This document shows positions 1 through 8,907 of a stretch of 64,000 nt of DNA, piece by piece. The first letter of the stretch is position 1, and the number at the start of each line of letters is the position of its first letter. The notes beneath the pieces are model-generated. The model did no database searches and was not told the DNA's origin. It was given only the letters and a program-made list of their open reading frames with translations. Source of the DNA: Dongia rigui (GTDB lineage: Bacteria; Pseudomonadota; Alphaproteobacteria; Dongiales; Dongiaceae); contig NZ_JAXCLX010000003.1 in the NCBI RefSeq assembly GCF_034044635.1, positions 124,001 through 188,000 of the forward strand, written 5' to 3'. The translations under genes and the position numbers were made by a program.

Positions 1-318
1 ATGGACAGCAACACCTTCGAGCAGCTGACGCTGAACAGCGACATGATCGGCGAGCCGGCGGTGTATCTCACCGAAGGCATGGTGGTGACGGTCGAAAGCT
101 ATGAAGGCTCGCCCATCTCCGTGACCCTCCCCGAAACCGTCGTCTGCCTCATCGTCGAGGCCGATGCCGTTGTGAAGGGTCAGACGGCCTCCTCGTCCTA
201 CAAGCCGGCCGTGCTCGAGAACGGTGTCCGCGTCATGGTTCCGCCGCATGTCGGCTCGGGCACAAAGATCGTCGTCCGCACCGCCGACAACGAATACATG
301 GAACGGGCAAAGGACTGA
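1..318 (+). CDS. efp: Elongation factor P, C-terminal part (5' end outside window)
   Basis: Last 105 residues of EF-P, the factor that binds stalled ribosomes between the P and E sites and promotes peptide bond formation at polyproline. The visible part covers the two C-terminal OB-fold domains. The family signature is seen at residues 68-75 (KPAVLENG) and 87-94 (GTKIVVRT). A full EF-P is about 188 residues, so roughly 80 residues, including the post-translationally modified lysine loop, lie upstream of the window. The ATG at base 1 is internal, not a start. suhB begins 8 bases after the stop, so the two are probably cotranscribed. The Pro-rich proteins nearby (OmpA-type, TonB) are the kind of client EF-P serves. 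Confidence 0.95.
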   Translation: MDSNTFEQLTLNSDMIGEPAVYLTEGMVVTVESYEGSPISVTLPETVVCLIVEADAVVKGQTASSSYKPAVLENGVRVMVPPHVGSGTKIVVRTADNEYMERAKD

Positions 319-326
319 TCTGAAAC

Positions 327-1115
327 ATGGCCATCCGCTCAGCCCTCATCAATGTCATGTGCAAGGCGGCCGACAAGGCCGCCCGTTCGCTGCGTCGCGA
401 TTTCGGCGAGGTCGAACAGCTGCAGGTATCGCAGAAGGGCCCGGCGGATTTCGTCAGCACTGCCGATCACAAGGCGGAAAAGCTGATCAAGGAAGAACTG
501 AAGAAGGGGCGTCCCAATTTCGGCTTCCTCATGGAGGAAAGCGGCGTGGAGGCCGGAACTGACCCGGATACACGCTGGATCGTCGACCCGCTCGACGGCA
601 CCTCGAACTTCCTGCACGGCATTCCGCATTTCTGCATCTCGATCGCGCTTGAGGTGAAGGGCGAGATCACGGCCGGCGTCATCTTCGACCCGATCAAGGA
701 CGAACTCTTTTACGCCGAAAAAGGCGCTGGCGCTTTCCTCAACGACCGCCGCATCCGCGTCTCGGGCCGCAAGAATCTCAACGAAAGTCTTCTCTCGACC
801 GGCATCCCCTTCCGCGGCCATGGCCATATCGACCGCTTCCAGCGCCAGATCGAAAAGGCGATGCGCGAGACGGCTGGTATCCGCCGCTTCGGTGCCGCCG
901 CCCTCGACCTCGCTTATGTCGCCTGCGGCCGCTATGAAGGCTTCTGGGAGGAATTCCTCTCCCCCTGGGATATCGCGGCCGGCCTGCTGCTGGTCAAGGA
1001 AGCTGGCGGCTATGTCAGCGACCTCAAGGGCAAGCCGGTGGACCTCGCTTTGGGCGAGATCCTTGCCACCAACAACACGCTCCACGCCCCGATTCAGAAC
1101 CTCGTCGGCCACTGA
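327..1115 (+). CDS. suhB: Inositol-1-monophosphatase family protein
   Basis: 262 residues, the usual size for the IMPase/FBPase superfamily of Mg-dependent, Li-sensitive phosphatases. Metal ligands are recognisable: Glu70-Glu71, the DPLDGTSNF motif at 87-95 (Asp87, Asp90) and the second motif SPWDIAAG at 212-219 (Asp215). It hydrolyses inositol 1-phosphate or related sugar phosphates in the cytoplasm. Bacterial SuhB also acts in rRNA antitermination, which cannot be judged from sequence. It follows efp by 8 bases, and a strong stem-loop begins at the base after the stop codon. Confidence 0.93.
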   Translation: MAIRSALINVMCKAADKAARSLRRDFGEVEQLQVSQKGPADFVSTADHKAEKLIKEELKKGRPNFGFLMEESGVEAGTDPDTRWIVDPLDGTSNFLHGIPHFCISIALEVKGEITAGVIFDPIKDELFYAEKGAGAFLNDRRIRVSGRKNLNESLLSTGIPFRGHGHIDRFQRQIEKAMRETAGIRRFGAAALDLAYVACGRYEGFWEEFLSPWDIAAGLLLVKEAGGYVSDLKGKPVDLALGEILATNNTLHAPIQNLVGH

Positions 1116-1137
1116 AGTCGGGCCCGCCGGCCCGACT
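1116..1137 (+). terminator. Stem-loop directly after suhB
   Basis: Perfect 9-bp inverted repeat AGTCGGGCC / GGCCCGACT with a CGCC loop, starting on the base after the suhB stop. No clear T-tract follows, so it may be a processing or 3'-end stabilising hairpin rather than a classical intrinsic terminator. Confidence 0.5.
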
Positions 1138-1198
1138 GCAGCCGGGTCCAGGCGTGTTTTGCCCGCTAAATACTTATCCCGCTTGTGCAAAGTGCCGG

Positions 1199-1228
1199 TT
1201 GTAGGGACAAAATCGGATCGGTTATAGT
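1199..1228 (+). promoter_or_regulatory. Candidate sigma70-type promoter for the OmpA-type gene
   Basis: TTGTAG at 1199-1204 and TATAGT at 1223-1228, 18 bases apart, about 40 bases before the start codon at 1270. The spacing is near optimal and both hexamers are one or two changes from consensus. Prediction by eye only. Confidence 0.4.
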
Positions 1229-1269
1229 CCTCGCCAAATTGCATCCTTTTTTGAGAGCGGCAGGCGGAA

Positions 1270-2580
1270 ATGAGCAAGCGGGCTAAAGCGTCGAACTGCG
1301 GCACGGGTCTTCCCGGGAAGTTTGTTTCCAATACCCTCCTCACCAGGCTTGTTCTGGCCGGCATGGCTGCCGCCGGGTGCCTGTACCTCAGCCCCGCCGC
1401 TCATGCGCAGCAAGCCTATTACCTGCCGCAGGCGGCTTCCGCCCCGGTCAGCGTTAATTATGGCGCCCTCACCCCTTACGGTGCCCCCGCCAGTCCGGCG
1501 GTGCCGGGTGGCTTCCAGCCCTACGGCTACGCCGCCCCCAGCGCGCGCGTTACCGCCGCGCCGAAATCAGTCTTTACGCCCTATGGCCAGCCCGCTTACG
1601 GCCAAGCAGCACCGGTTTATGGTACGCAGCCGGTCTACGGCTATGCCTCGGTGCCGACAGTCACGCCCTTCGTGGCCCCCTACGCCAATCCGGCCTTTGC
1701 GCCGGGCCTTCGCGCCGGCCTGCCGATCAGCACTCCGGCGTCAAATGGTCTGCCGCAGAGCTATCTGAATGTGCCGGGCGCCCAGAAGATGACGGACGCC
1801 CAACCGACCAAGAAGAAGCGCAAGAAGAAGGCGTCGGCGGTACCGACAGCGACACCGACGGCGACCGAGCAGGGAGCAGCAGCCCAGGTTGCGGCGGCCG
1901 AGGCCGTGTTGGAATCGACCCCAGCAACGGCGCCGGCGACTCCGGCACCGTCAGCCACCTCCGATGCCGCTCCGGCGCCTGAGTCGACGCCTGAGCCGAC
2001 GCCTGTGGCGGCAGCCGAGCCCGTTCCGGCACCGACTCCGCCAGCCGAGCCGGAAGCCGTGCCCGCCAGCGTACCCTCGCCGGTTGCAAGCGCACCGGCT
2101 TCTGCGGTCGCTGCAGCAGCACCGGCTGCCAGCGAAGCCACCAGCGATGCGGCGGCGACCAGTTCCGCCGAAGCGACTTCGGAAGCGACGTCCAGCGCCG
2201 ATGCGCCTGCCGAGCAGGTCGCCAGCGCCGAAGCACCGGCCGACACCAACGCCGGCACCGGTGCCCCGGCCGGCGGCGCCCGCATCGTCTTTGATGCCGG
2301 CAGGGATGACCTGCCGCAAGGCGCCACCGCCGACCTTGATGCCCTGGCGGATAAGATGGCCGCTGACACCAACATGAAGGTCCAGGTGCTCGCCTATAGC
2401 AGCGGCACGCCGGATGCCGAGAGCCAGGCCCGCCGCAAGGCGCTGGCCCGCGGCCTCGAAGTGCGCAAATACCTCATCGGCAAGGGCGTGCGCTCGAACC
2501 GCATCGACGTCCGTGCCCTGGGCACCAAATCCGAAGGCGGCCCGGCCGACCGTGTCGACATCGTTCCCAGCGCCGGCTAA
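1270..2580 (+). CDS. Secreted Pro/Ala-rich protein with C-terminal OmpA-like domain
   Basis: 436 residues. N-terminal signal peptide with cleavage near Ala-His-Ala-Gln at about residue 47. Then a Tyr-Gly/Pro repeat region (about 50-150), a Lys cluster near 180, and a long low-complexity Ala/Pro/Thr/Glu linker (about 190-325). The C-terminal 100 residues resemble a shortened OmpA peptidoglycan-binding fold, with an RIVFDAG strand and a VDIVP end. Probably periplasmic or outer-membrane anchored, tethering the envelope to peptidoglycan. It precedes a MotA/ExbB-like and MotB-like pair by 56 bases, suggesting one envelope module. The start has a GGCGG ribosome site. Exact role unknown. Confidence 0.75.
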   Translation: MSKRAKASNCGTGLPGKFVSNTLLTRLVLAGMAAAGCLYLSPAAHAQQAYYLPQAASAPVSVNYGALTPYGAPASPAVPGGFQPYGYAAPSARVTAAPKSVFTPYGQPAYGQAAPVYGTQPVYGYASVPTVTPFVAPYANPAFAPGLRAGLPISTPASNGLPQSYLNVPGAQKMTDAQPTKKKRKKKASAVPTATPTATEQGAAAQVAAAEAVLESTPATAPATPAPSATSDAAPAPESTPEPTPVAAAEPVPAPTPPAEPEAVPASVPSPVASAPASAVAAAAPAASEATSDAAATSSAEATSEATSSADAPAEQVASAEAPADTNAGTGAPAGGARIVFDAGRDDLPQGATADLDALADKMAADTNMKVQVLAYSSGTPDAESQARRKALARGLEVRKYLIGKGVRSNRIDVRALGTKSEGGPADRVDIVPSAG

Positions 2581-2636
2581 GGGCGCGTGGGCGGGGCCGT
2601 TACGTCACTGCCAACATTGATAAGAAGGGGGCCGCT

Positions 2637-3743
2637 ATGAGCCGCCCGATCTGGCAATTGCTGTGGATGTTGATCGCGCTCATGGCCGCGATCGGCATCA
2701 CGGTCTTGCTGTGGGATCCGATCTCCGTCGCTTATTCGCATAACCCGATCCTCAACACCGGGATCATGGCGGTGTTGATGCTCGGCATCCTGTTCACGAT
2801 CTGGCAGGTGGTGCGGCTTTATGCCGACATCGCCTGGATCGAGGACTTCCGCACCGGCGGCTTTGCCCAGAGCTATTCCCAGCCGCGACTCCTTGCCCCC
2901 TTGGCGGCGATGCTCAAGGACAAGACCGGGCGGCTCAATATCAACGCCAGTTCGCTGCGTTCGGTGCTTGATGGCGTGCAGTCGCGCCTCGACGACAATC
3001 GCGAGATCAGCCGATACATCACCTCGCTTCTCATCTTCCTTGGGCTTCTCGGGACCTTCTGGGGCCTGCTTGGCACGGTGAAGGGGGTGGCCGATGCGAT
3101 CACCAATCTGCAGGTGGGCGGCGGGCAGGACCCGACCGTGATGTTCGACACCTTGAAGCAGAGCCTTGCCAAGCCATTGGCGGGCATGGGCATCGCCTTC
3201 TCGTCGTCGCTCTTTGGCCTCACCGGTTCACTCATCATCGGCTTCCTGGAATTGCAGGCCGGCCAGGCCCAGAACCGCTTCTTCAACGAGCTTGAAGATT
3301 GGCTGTCCGGCCATGCCCGCCTCTCCTCCGGCGGCGTCGGCGGTTTTGCCGAAGTCGGCGACCAGCCGATCCCGGCTTACATCCAGGCGCTGCTGGAGCA
3401 GAATGCCGAAAGCATCAGCGAATTGCAGCGCGTCCTGCAGCGCAGTGAAGAGGGCCGCGGCACGTCTGCCGGCGGCTTCAAGCAGCTGGCCGACCAATTG
3501 GCGGTGCTCAATGACCAGATGCGCAGCCAGCAGCAGGTGACGGCACGCCTGGCCGAACTCGCCGCTGCCGGCGGCTTCGGCATCGATGCCAACAGCCGCA
3601 ATCATCTGCGCAATCTCGACGCGCATCTGACGCGTCTCTCCGAGGAACTGGCGCAAGGCCGCAACCAATCGGTTCAGGAACTCCGCGCCGAGATCAAGCT
3701 GCTGGCCCGCACCATCGCCGTCGCCGCCGGCACGGAGCGCTGA
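2637..3743 (+). CDS. MotA/TolQ/ExbB-type proton channel protein
   Basis: 368 residues. Four hydrophobic segments at about 8-28, 38-60, 129-150 and 183-205. The last two carry the family pattern (GLLGTFWGLLGT at 136-147 and Pro180 before the final helix). A helical cytoplasmic tail of about 150 residues with coiled-coil character follows. With the MotB-like protein that starts 3 bases later it should form an ion-driven stator of the ExbBD/TolQR/MotAB superfamily. No flagellar genes are nearby, so a motility role is not supported. An envelope maintenance or force-transducing role is inferred from the two OmpA-domain neighbours. Confidence 0.8.
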   Translation: MSRPIWQLLWMLIALMAAIGITVLLWDPISVAYSHNPILNTGIMAVLMLGILFTIWQVVRLYADIAWIEDFRTGGFAQSYSQPRLLAPLAAMLKDKTGRLNINASSLRSVLDGVQSRLDDNREISRYITSLLIFLGLLGTFWGLLGTVKGVADAITNLQVGGGQDPTVMFDTLKQSLAKPLAGMGIAFSSSLFGLTGSLIIGFLELQAGQAQNRFFNELEDWLSGHARLSSGGVGGFAEVGDQPIPAYIQALLEQNAESISELQRVLQRSEEGRGTSAGGFKQLADQLAVLNDQMRSQQQVTARLAELAAAGGFGIDANSRNHLRNLDAHLTRLSEELAQGRNQSVQELRAEIKLLARTIAVAAGTER

Positions 3744-3746
3744 TCC

Positions 3747-4898
3747 GTGGCCGGGGCCGGACGCCGCCGCCATCGACCCATGGAGGCCTGGCCGGGCTAT
3801 GTCGATGTGCTGTCGACTCTGCTGATGGTCATCGTCTTCGTGCTGATGGTGTTCGTCACCTCGCAGATGTTCCTCAGCCTCGCCCTTTCCGGCAAGGATG
3901 ATGCGCTGGCCAAGCTGAATGCGCAGATCTCCGAGATCGCCAACATGCTGGCGATGGAGAAGAAGAACGCCGAGGATCTGAAGAGCCAGCTCTCACAGAT
4001 GTCGATCGAACTCTCCAGTTCGACCGCCGAACGCGACGAATTGAAGAACCAGTTGAACGTCGTCATCGGCGAGCGCGACGCCGCCAACCGGCAGGCCGCG
4101 GTCAACGAGGACCAAGCGAAGAAACTCAAGGATGCCTACGAGACAATTGATGCCGACCGCCAGCGCATCACGGCGCTCCTTTCCGATATCGCGGCGCTGG
4201 AAAGCCTCAAGGACGATCTGCAGCAGAAGATCCTCGGCAACGATGCCGAGAAGAAGAAGATCACCGACGAGGCCCAGCTGCAGGTCGAACTGCTGAACAA
4301 GCAGATGCTGGCGCTGCGCGAAGAACTCTCGCGCATCACCCAGGCGCTCGATGCCTCCGAACAGAAAGCCAAGGACCAGGAAGTCCAGATCGTCGACCTC
4401 GGCAACCGGCTCAATGCGGCTTTGGCTTCCAAGGTCGAGGAGCTGGCGCGCTACCGCTCCGAATTCTTCGGCCGGCTGCGCGAGGTCTTGGGCAAGCGCG
4501 AAGATATTCGCATCGTGGGCGATCGTTTCGTCTTCCAGTCGGAAGTTCTGTTCGACAGCGGCTCGGCCGTGCTGGGCGATGCCGGCAAGTCGCAGCTTGA
4601 TGACCTCGCCACCACGCTGATCCTGCTCTCCATGGACATCCCCAAGGATCTCGACTGGGTCTTACGCATCGACGGCCATACCGACAAGCGCCCGATCGCC
4701 ACGGCGCAGTTCCCCTCGAACTGGGAGCTCTCAACGGCACGCGCCGGCGCCGTCGCCAAATACCTCATCAGCCGCGGCTTGCCCGCCGACCGCATGGTCA
4801 TCGCCGGCTATGCCGAGTTCCGCCCGCTCGACCCGGCCGATACCGACGAAGCCTACAACAAGAACCGCCGCATCGAATTCAAGCTGGACCAGCGATGA
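3747..4898 (+). CDS. MotB-like stator protein with coiled coil and OmpA domain
   Basis: 383 residues from a GTG start 3 bases after the upstream stop. One transmembrane helix at about 18-45 begins with Asp20, in the position of the proton-carrying Asp of MotB/ExbD/TolR. A long charged heptad-rich coiled coil (about 50-240) follows. The C-terminal OmpA peptidoglycan-binding domain (about 255-383) has the DGHTDKRP and NRRIEFKL motifs. The length of the coil is greater than in flagellar MotB and would let the domain reach far into the periplasm. Forms an operon with the channel protein and overlaps the methyltransferase by ATGA. Confidence 0.82.
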   Translation: MAGAGRRRHRPMEAWPGYVDVLSTLLMVIVFVLMVFVTSQMFLSLALSGKDDALAKLNAQISEIANMLAMEKKNAEDLKSQLSQMSIELSSSTAERDELKNQLNVVIGERDAANRQAAVNEDQAKKLKDAYETIDADRQRITALLSDIAALESLKDDLQQKILGNDAEKKKITDEAQLQVELLNKQMLALREELSRITQALDASEQKAKDQEVQIVDLGNRLNAALASKVEELARYRSEFFGRLREVLGKREDIRIVGDRFVFQSEVLFDSGSAVLGDAGKSQLDDLATTLILLSMDIPKDLDWVLRIDGHTDKRPIATAQFPSNWELSTARAGAVAKYLISRGLPADRMVIAGYAEFRPLDPADTDEAYNKNRRIEFKLDQR

Positions 4899-5497
4899 AC
4901 GCGGTACCGGGTACCGCCGGTTATGCCGCCGAGGCGGACGAGCTTGCCGTTCGTTATGAAAGCTTCAGCTTCGAGGAAACCCATCGCGGCGTGCTGAAGG
5001 TTCTGCCGGTTTCGGGGAGAGTACTCGACATCGGTGCCGGCACTGGACGCGACGCGGCAGGCTTTGTGGCTCTCGGCCATGACGTGTTGGCCGTCGAGCC
5101 CACGGCAGAAATGCGCGCCCATGGACAGCGCCTGCACCCCGACCCCCGCATCACATGGCTGGATGACAGCCTGCCGGACCTGGTGCATGTCCGGGCGCGC
5201 GGCGAGCGCTTCCCCATCGTCATGCTGACAGCCGTCTGGATGCATCTTGATGAGGTCGAGCGCGGCATCGCCATGCCGCATGTCGCCGGTCTGGTGGCGC
5301 CCGGCGGCTGTCTTTCCCTGTCGCTGCGCCACGGCCCGGTGCCACCCGGCCGGCGCATGTTCGACATCGGCGTCGACGAGACCCTGGCCCTTGCCGCGCC
5401 GTTCGGTCTTACGGAACTCTTCCGCCGCGACGGCACGCGTGATGCGCTGAGGCGCGGCGACGTCACCTGGTCGCGGCTGGTGATGCGGAAGGCTTAG
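4895..5497 (+). CDS. SAM-dependent methyltransferase
   Basis: 200 residues, class I Rossmann-type methyltransferase. Motif I VLDIGAGTGRDA at 43-54 binds S-adenosylmethionine, and an acidic residue follows in AVEP near 80. The start overlaps the stator gene stop (ATGA), so translation is coupled and the enzyme may act on the same envelope module, but its substrate cannot be read from sequence. Its stop overlaps the convergent plsC stop by four bases (TTAG at 5494-5497). Confidence 0.8.
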   Translation: MNAVPGTAGYAAEADELAVRYESFSFEETHRGVLKVLPVSGRVLDIGAGTGRDAAGFVALGHDVLAVEPTAEMRAHGQRLHPDPRITWLDDSLPDLVHVRARGERFPIVMLTAVWMHLDEVERGIAMPHVAGLVAPGGCLSLSLRHGPVPPGRRMFDIGVDETLALAAPFGLTELFRRDGTRDALRRGDVTWSRLVMRKA

Positions 5498-6201
5498 CCT
5501 TCGGCCAGCCGTTTCGACGCCCCTTCGATCTGTGCCTCCAACTCGCGCATGAAGGTCTTGCGGTCGAGGCCCGGCGGGATCGGCGGCAGGTATTCGATGG
5601 TGATCGTGCCGGGCTTCTTCAGCACGGCCTTCCTGCCCCAGAACACGCCGGAATTGAGCGCCACGGGCACCACCGGGACGCCGAGCTGCGCATAGAGGGC
5701 GGCGATGCCCGGCTGGTAGGGTTTGCTCGCGCCCGGCGCCACCCGCGTCCCTTCGGGAAAGATCACAACCGGGCGGCCCTGCGCAAAGGTCGCCTTGGCA
5801 TCGGCCACCATTTTCTTCAAAGCTGCCGCCTTGCCGCTGCGGTCGATGGCAATCATCCCGCTGCGTGCAAGGAACCAGCCGAAGACGGGGATCAACAGCA
5901 ATTCCTTCTTCAGCACAAAGGCCGGATTGTTAAGGCGCTTCGACAGATAAAGCGTTTCCCAGGCCGACTGGTGCTTGACGGCAAAGAGGACGGGCTGGTC
6001 AGGCAGGTTCTCCGCGCCGACCTCACGCGCGTTAAGGCCAACGCAGACCTTGAGCAGCCACAGCGATCCGGCGATCCAGCAGCGCGCTGCCGCGAGAATG
6101 GCCGGCGCCGGTGCTGCCAGGAGCGGCAGGCAGATGATGTGCATCGCCACCGACCACAGCAGGTAAAGGATATTGAAGACGAGGGCGCGCAGAGCCGTCA
6201 T
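5494..6201 (-). CDS. plsC: 1-acyl-sn-glycerol-3-phosphate acyltransferase family
   Basis: 235 residues. PlsC-type acyltransferase that transfers a fatty acyl group to lysophosphatidate at the inner membrane face. Catalytic H-X4-D/E motif is HQSAWE at 77-82, and the second motif FPEGTR is at 148-153. An N-terminal hydrophobic segment lies at about 8-50. I chose the ATG at 6201 because it overlaps the upstream ydcF stop as ATGA. The in-frame ATG at 6246 would overlap ydcF by 49 bases. Last gene of the ftsE-ftsX-ydcF-plsC run. Confidence 0.88.
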   Translation of the reverse strand: MTALRALVFNILYLLWSVAMHIICLPLLAAPAPAILAAARCWIAGSLWLLKVCVGLNAREVGAENLPDQPVLFAVKHQSAWETLYLSKRLNNPAFVLKKELLLIPVFGWFLARSGMIAIDRSGKAAALKKMVADAKATFAQGRPVVIFPEGTRVAPGASKPYQPGIAALYAQLGVPVVPVALNSGVFWGRKAVLKKPGTITIEYLPPIPPGLDRKTFMRELEAQIEGASKRLAEG

Positions 6202-6992
6202 GGATTGGTCGACCAGGGCCGCGGCAGCCAATCGGGCCATTTCCAATCAGGCAGGTGCAGGTTGGGCAGATGCATATCCGGCCAATCGAACTTCGCCCAA
6301 TCCGGCCACCAATCCGGCTGCAAGTGATCGCCGCCGAGCCAGGTCACGCCGTCCTGCAACAGTCCCCGCCCCCAGGCGCCGACAAATTTATGGTATTCGC
6401 CACCCAGCAGAACCAGGATGCGCGGCTTCACGAACCACCAATTGTCCTGCACTTCCTTCGGAAAGACCGGGTGCGGGATGATGGTGATGCCGGGCAGTGC
6501 GCGATGGAATTCCAGCTGGCTGCGCTTCATGTGGTAGTTGGCCGTGACGAGGCGCACCGAATTGATCTTGTTGTCACGCACCCAGGTCGCCGTTTCGACC
6601 GCATTGCCGACCGTGTTGCCGGCTTCGTAGCCCAGTGTCACACAGCAAGCGAGATTCTCGGGCGAGGGCAGCATGCTCTTGTCGCTGCTCATGCCGTCGA
6701 TGACCTGGGCCAGTGTGACGCCCTGCGCCACGCCGGTGATCAACATGCGTGGGCTCAAGCCGGCATCGAGCAGGCGGAAGCCTTCGGCCAGGCGGTCGCC
6801 GCCGCCGGTCAGAACCACGATCGCATCCGTCTTGGTGGTGCCGTCGCGCACCTCGCGCGGGATGAAGCCGATAAAGCCCATGAAGCCGATCAGCCACAGA
6901 AAGACTGCCAGCAATAGAGCATGCACGAGCCTGCGCCCCAGCCCTTCACGCTGTGCTTGCGGATCGCGGAAATTGATGCGGTTCACCCCCAT
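6198..6992 (-). CDS. YdcF/DUF218-family membrane protein with Trp-rich tail
   Basis: 264 residues. Transmembrane helix at about 22-45, then a DUF218 fold with TGGGDRLAEG at 62-71 and TANYHMKRS at 150-158. Family members (YdcF, SanA, ElyC) are linked to envelope and peptidoglycan metabolism. The gene sits 21 bases after ftsX and overlaps plsC, consistent with a cell-envelope role. Residues 225-260 form an unusual tail made of repeated W-P-D, D-W and L-P units with eight tryptophans in 36 residues. Such a tail is not part of the usual fold. Confidence 0.8.
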   Translation of the reverse strand: MGVNRINFRDPQAQREGLGRRLVHALLLAVFLWLIGFMGFIGFIPREVRDGTTKTDAIVVLTGGGDRLAEGFRLLDAGLSPRMLITGVAQGVTLAQVIDGMSSDKSMLPSPENLACCVTLGYEAGNTVGNAVETATWVRDNKINSVRLVTANYHMKRSQLEFHRALPGITIIPHPVFPKEVQDNWWFVKPRILVLLGGEYHKFVGAWGRGLLQDGVTWLGGDHLQPDWWPDWAKFDWPDMHLPNLHLPDWKWPDWLPRPWSTNP

Positions 6993-7013
6993 GGCGCGCC
7001 CTATCTAGCAGGT

Positions 7014-7931
7014 TCAGATGAAGCGCGCCAGCGAGCGCAGGACGGTCCATCGGGCCGTGATCATGGCGATGAGGGCCGTCGCCACGGGCAGCAGCGCCAC
7101 GATCCCCCACTGCCAGGGCAGCAGTTGCAAATCGAGGGACAGATCGACCGTCCCGGTTTCATTGGCGCCCGCAAAAGACCCCGCCGATTGCAACAATCGA
7201 TCGGCGCCGACGATGGTGCCGGCGGCCAGCAGCGTCCCGACGATCCCCCCCAGCAGACCGAGGCGCAGCGACTGCGCCTGGAACTGTCCGGCGATATAGG
7301 CGTCGGGTGCGCCGATGAGATGCACCACCTCGATGACATTGCGGTGGATCGAGAGGCCCGTCCGCGTCACGAACACAATGGTGAGCGCCGTCGCCGTGAG
7401 AACGAGTCCGGTCAGCAACGCTGCCAGCAGCTTCAGCCCGCGCAGGAACTGAAGTGCGTCGGCGATCCAATCGTCATGCGCGTCGACCTTGGCGCCGGAC
7501 TGGATGGCAGTGAGGTCGCGCTGCAATTGCCCCTGGTCGAGTGCCGCATCTTCGCGCAAGGTCACGGCGATCATGGCGGGCAGCGGAATGTCGAGCTCGC
7601 TTGCTTCCGGCCCCAGCCAGGGCTCCAACAGCCGGGCAATCTCGCGGTCGTCGAGCAAGGTCGTGCCGGCAACACCCGGCGTGGCACTCAAAAGGTCGAT
7701 GACCTTGTCGAGAATCTCCGACCGCTGCGTGACACTGACATCGTCGGTGAACGGTACTTCGACGGTGAGGTTGCCAGTAAGCCCGCTTTGCCAATGCGCC
7801 GACAGCCGGTCGACCACAAGTGCGCTGCCGACGGCGAGCGCTGCCAGATAGACCATGAAGCCGAGGATCCAGGGCAGGAACCTGGCTGCGGCATCGCGGT
7901 CGAGCGGCAGGTCGGTGCGCAGACCCAACAT
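7014..7931 (-). CDS. ftsX: Cell division protein FtsX
   Basis: 305 residues. Permease-like subunit of the FtsEX complex, which controls peptidoglycan hydrolases at the septum. Topology is typical: a first helix at about 18-43, a large periplasmic domain (about 45-165), then three C-terminal helices near 170-195, 215-245 and 265-295. The start codon overlaps the ftsE stop by one base (TGATG), so the two are translationally coupled. Confidence 0.9.
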   Translation of the reverse strand: MLGLRTDLPLDRDAAARFLPWILGFMVYLAALAVGSALVVDRLSAHWQSGLTGNLTVEVPFTDDVSVTQRSEILDKVIDLLSATPGVAGTTLLDDREIARLLEPWLGPEASELDIPLPAMIAVTLREDAALDQGQLQRDLTAIQSGAKVDAHDDWIADALQFLRGLKLLAALLTGLVLTATALTIVFVTRTGLSIHRNVIEVVHLIGAPDAYIAGQFQAQSLRLGLLGGIVGTLLAAGTIVGADRLLQSAGSFAGANETGTVDLSLDLQLLPWQWGIVALLPVATALIAMITARWTVLRSLARFI

Positions 7932-8638
7932 CAGGCGGCTCCCATGCCGGGCGCAGCCTGCCCAGGCCCCGCACCCGCCGGATCGAAGACGCGGACACTG
8001 CTCTGCTCCAGGCGCAGCTGGCGATGCGTGAAGCGGCTGACCAGCGCGTCGTTATGGGTGGCGACGACGACCGTGGTTCCCAGCTTGTTGAGCTCCTCGA
8101 AGAGATACATGAGCCGGAGGCCGATCACGTCATCGACATTCCCGGTCGGTTCATCGGCCAGCAGCAGATTGGGCCGGGCGATGACGGCCCGGGCGATGGC
8201 GACACGCTGCTGTTGGCCGCCCGACAAGGTGGCCGGCAGGGCATTGAGCTGGTCGGCCAACCCCACCCAGCTCAACAACTCGCTGCAATGGCGGCGGATA
8301 TCGGCCTCGCGCACGCCGGCGACGCGCAGCGGCAAAGCCACGTTGTCGAGCGCCGACAGATGCTCGATCAGGCGGAAGTCCTGGAACACCACGCCGACGC
8401 GCCGGCGGATCGCCGGAAAATCAGCCCGGCTCAGCGTCGCCACGTCGCGGCCAAAGAGATTGACCAGGCCAGAGCTGGGGCGCAGGCCCAGATACATCAG
8501 CTTCAACAGCGAAGATTTGCCGGCGCCCGAGCGCCCGACCAGGAAATGGAACGAGCCGGGCGCCAGGGTAAAGCTGATATCCTTGAGGACCTGCGGCCCG
8601 GTGTCGTACTGCACCGAGACCTGATCGAATAAAACCAC
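7931..8638 (-). CDS. ftsE: Cell division ATP-binding protein FtsE
   Basis: 235 residues from a GTG start. ABC ATPase with Walker A GRSGAGKS at 35-42, Q-loop near Gln86, signature LSGGQ at 138-142 and Walker B/ADEPTGN at 161-167. Works with FtsX at the division site. The frame stays open upstream to an ATG at 8758, but FtsE proteins begin just before the first strand (here VLFDQVSV). GTG 8638 fits that alignment, and a GGGATGTAGG stretch lies just ahead of it. A Gly/Pro-rich tail ends the protein. Confidence 0.88.
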   Translation of the reverse strand: MVLFDQVSVQYDTGPQVLKDISFTLAPGSFHFLVGRSGAGKSSLLKLMYLGLRPSSGLVNLFGRDVATLSRADFPAIRRRVGVVFQDFRLIEHLSALDNVALPLRVAGVREADIRRHCSELLSWVGLADQLNALPATLSGGQQQRVAIARAVIARPNLLLADEPTGNVDDVIGLRLMYLFEELNKLGTTVVVATHNDALVSRFTHRQLRLEQSSVRVFDPAGAGPGQAAPGMGAA

Positions 8639-8907
8639 GTGCCTACATCCCAGCTGTCCGGCAATCCGCTGCCGGCCTTTGCCGACAGGGCACCCTAGCA
8701 ATTTGTGCCCCGCGCGCCATGCCGCCTGGGCGGGGTTAAGATGGCATAGCGGCTTCACCCTCGTAAAGCTGATGACACCCTTGCGACTCGGGCAAAGAAA
8801 GATGATTTTTCAGCGCCTTGTCGCCCTTACCGGTCGGGCCGGACTTGTCCCCCGCGCGCCCGCGACCTATAAACGTTTCAGGGGATATCGATCGAGCGGA
8901 CGAATCA

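Noticed and set aside
1270-4898. Zorya-type phage defence locus
   Set aside because: A ZorA/ZorB-like pair is present in outline, but no ZorC, ZorD or ZorE; neighbours are housekeeping genes.
6921-8624. 567-residue open frame opposite ftsE and ftsX
   Set aside because: Shadow of well supported cell-division genes.
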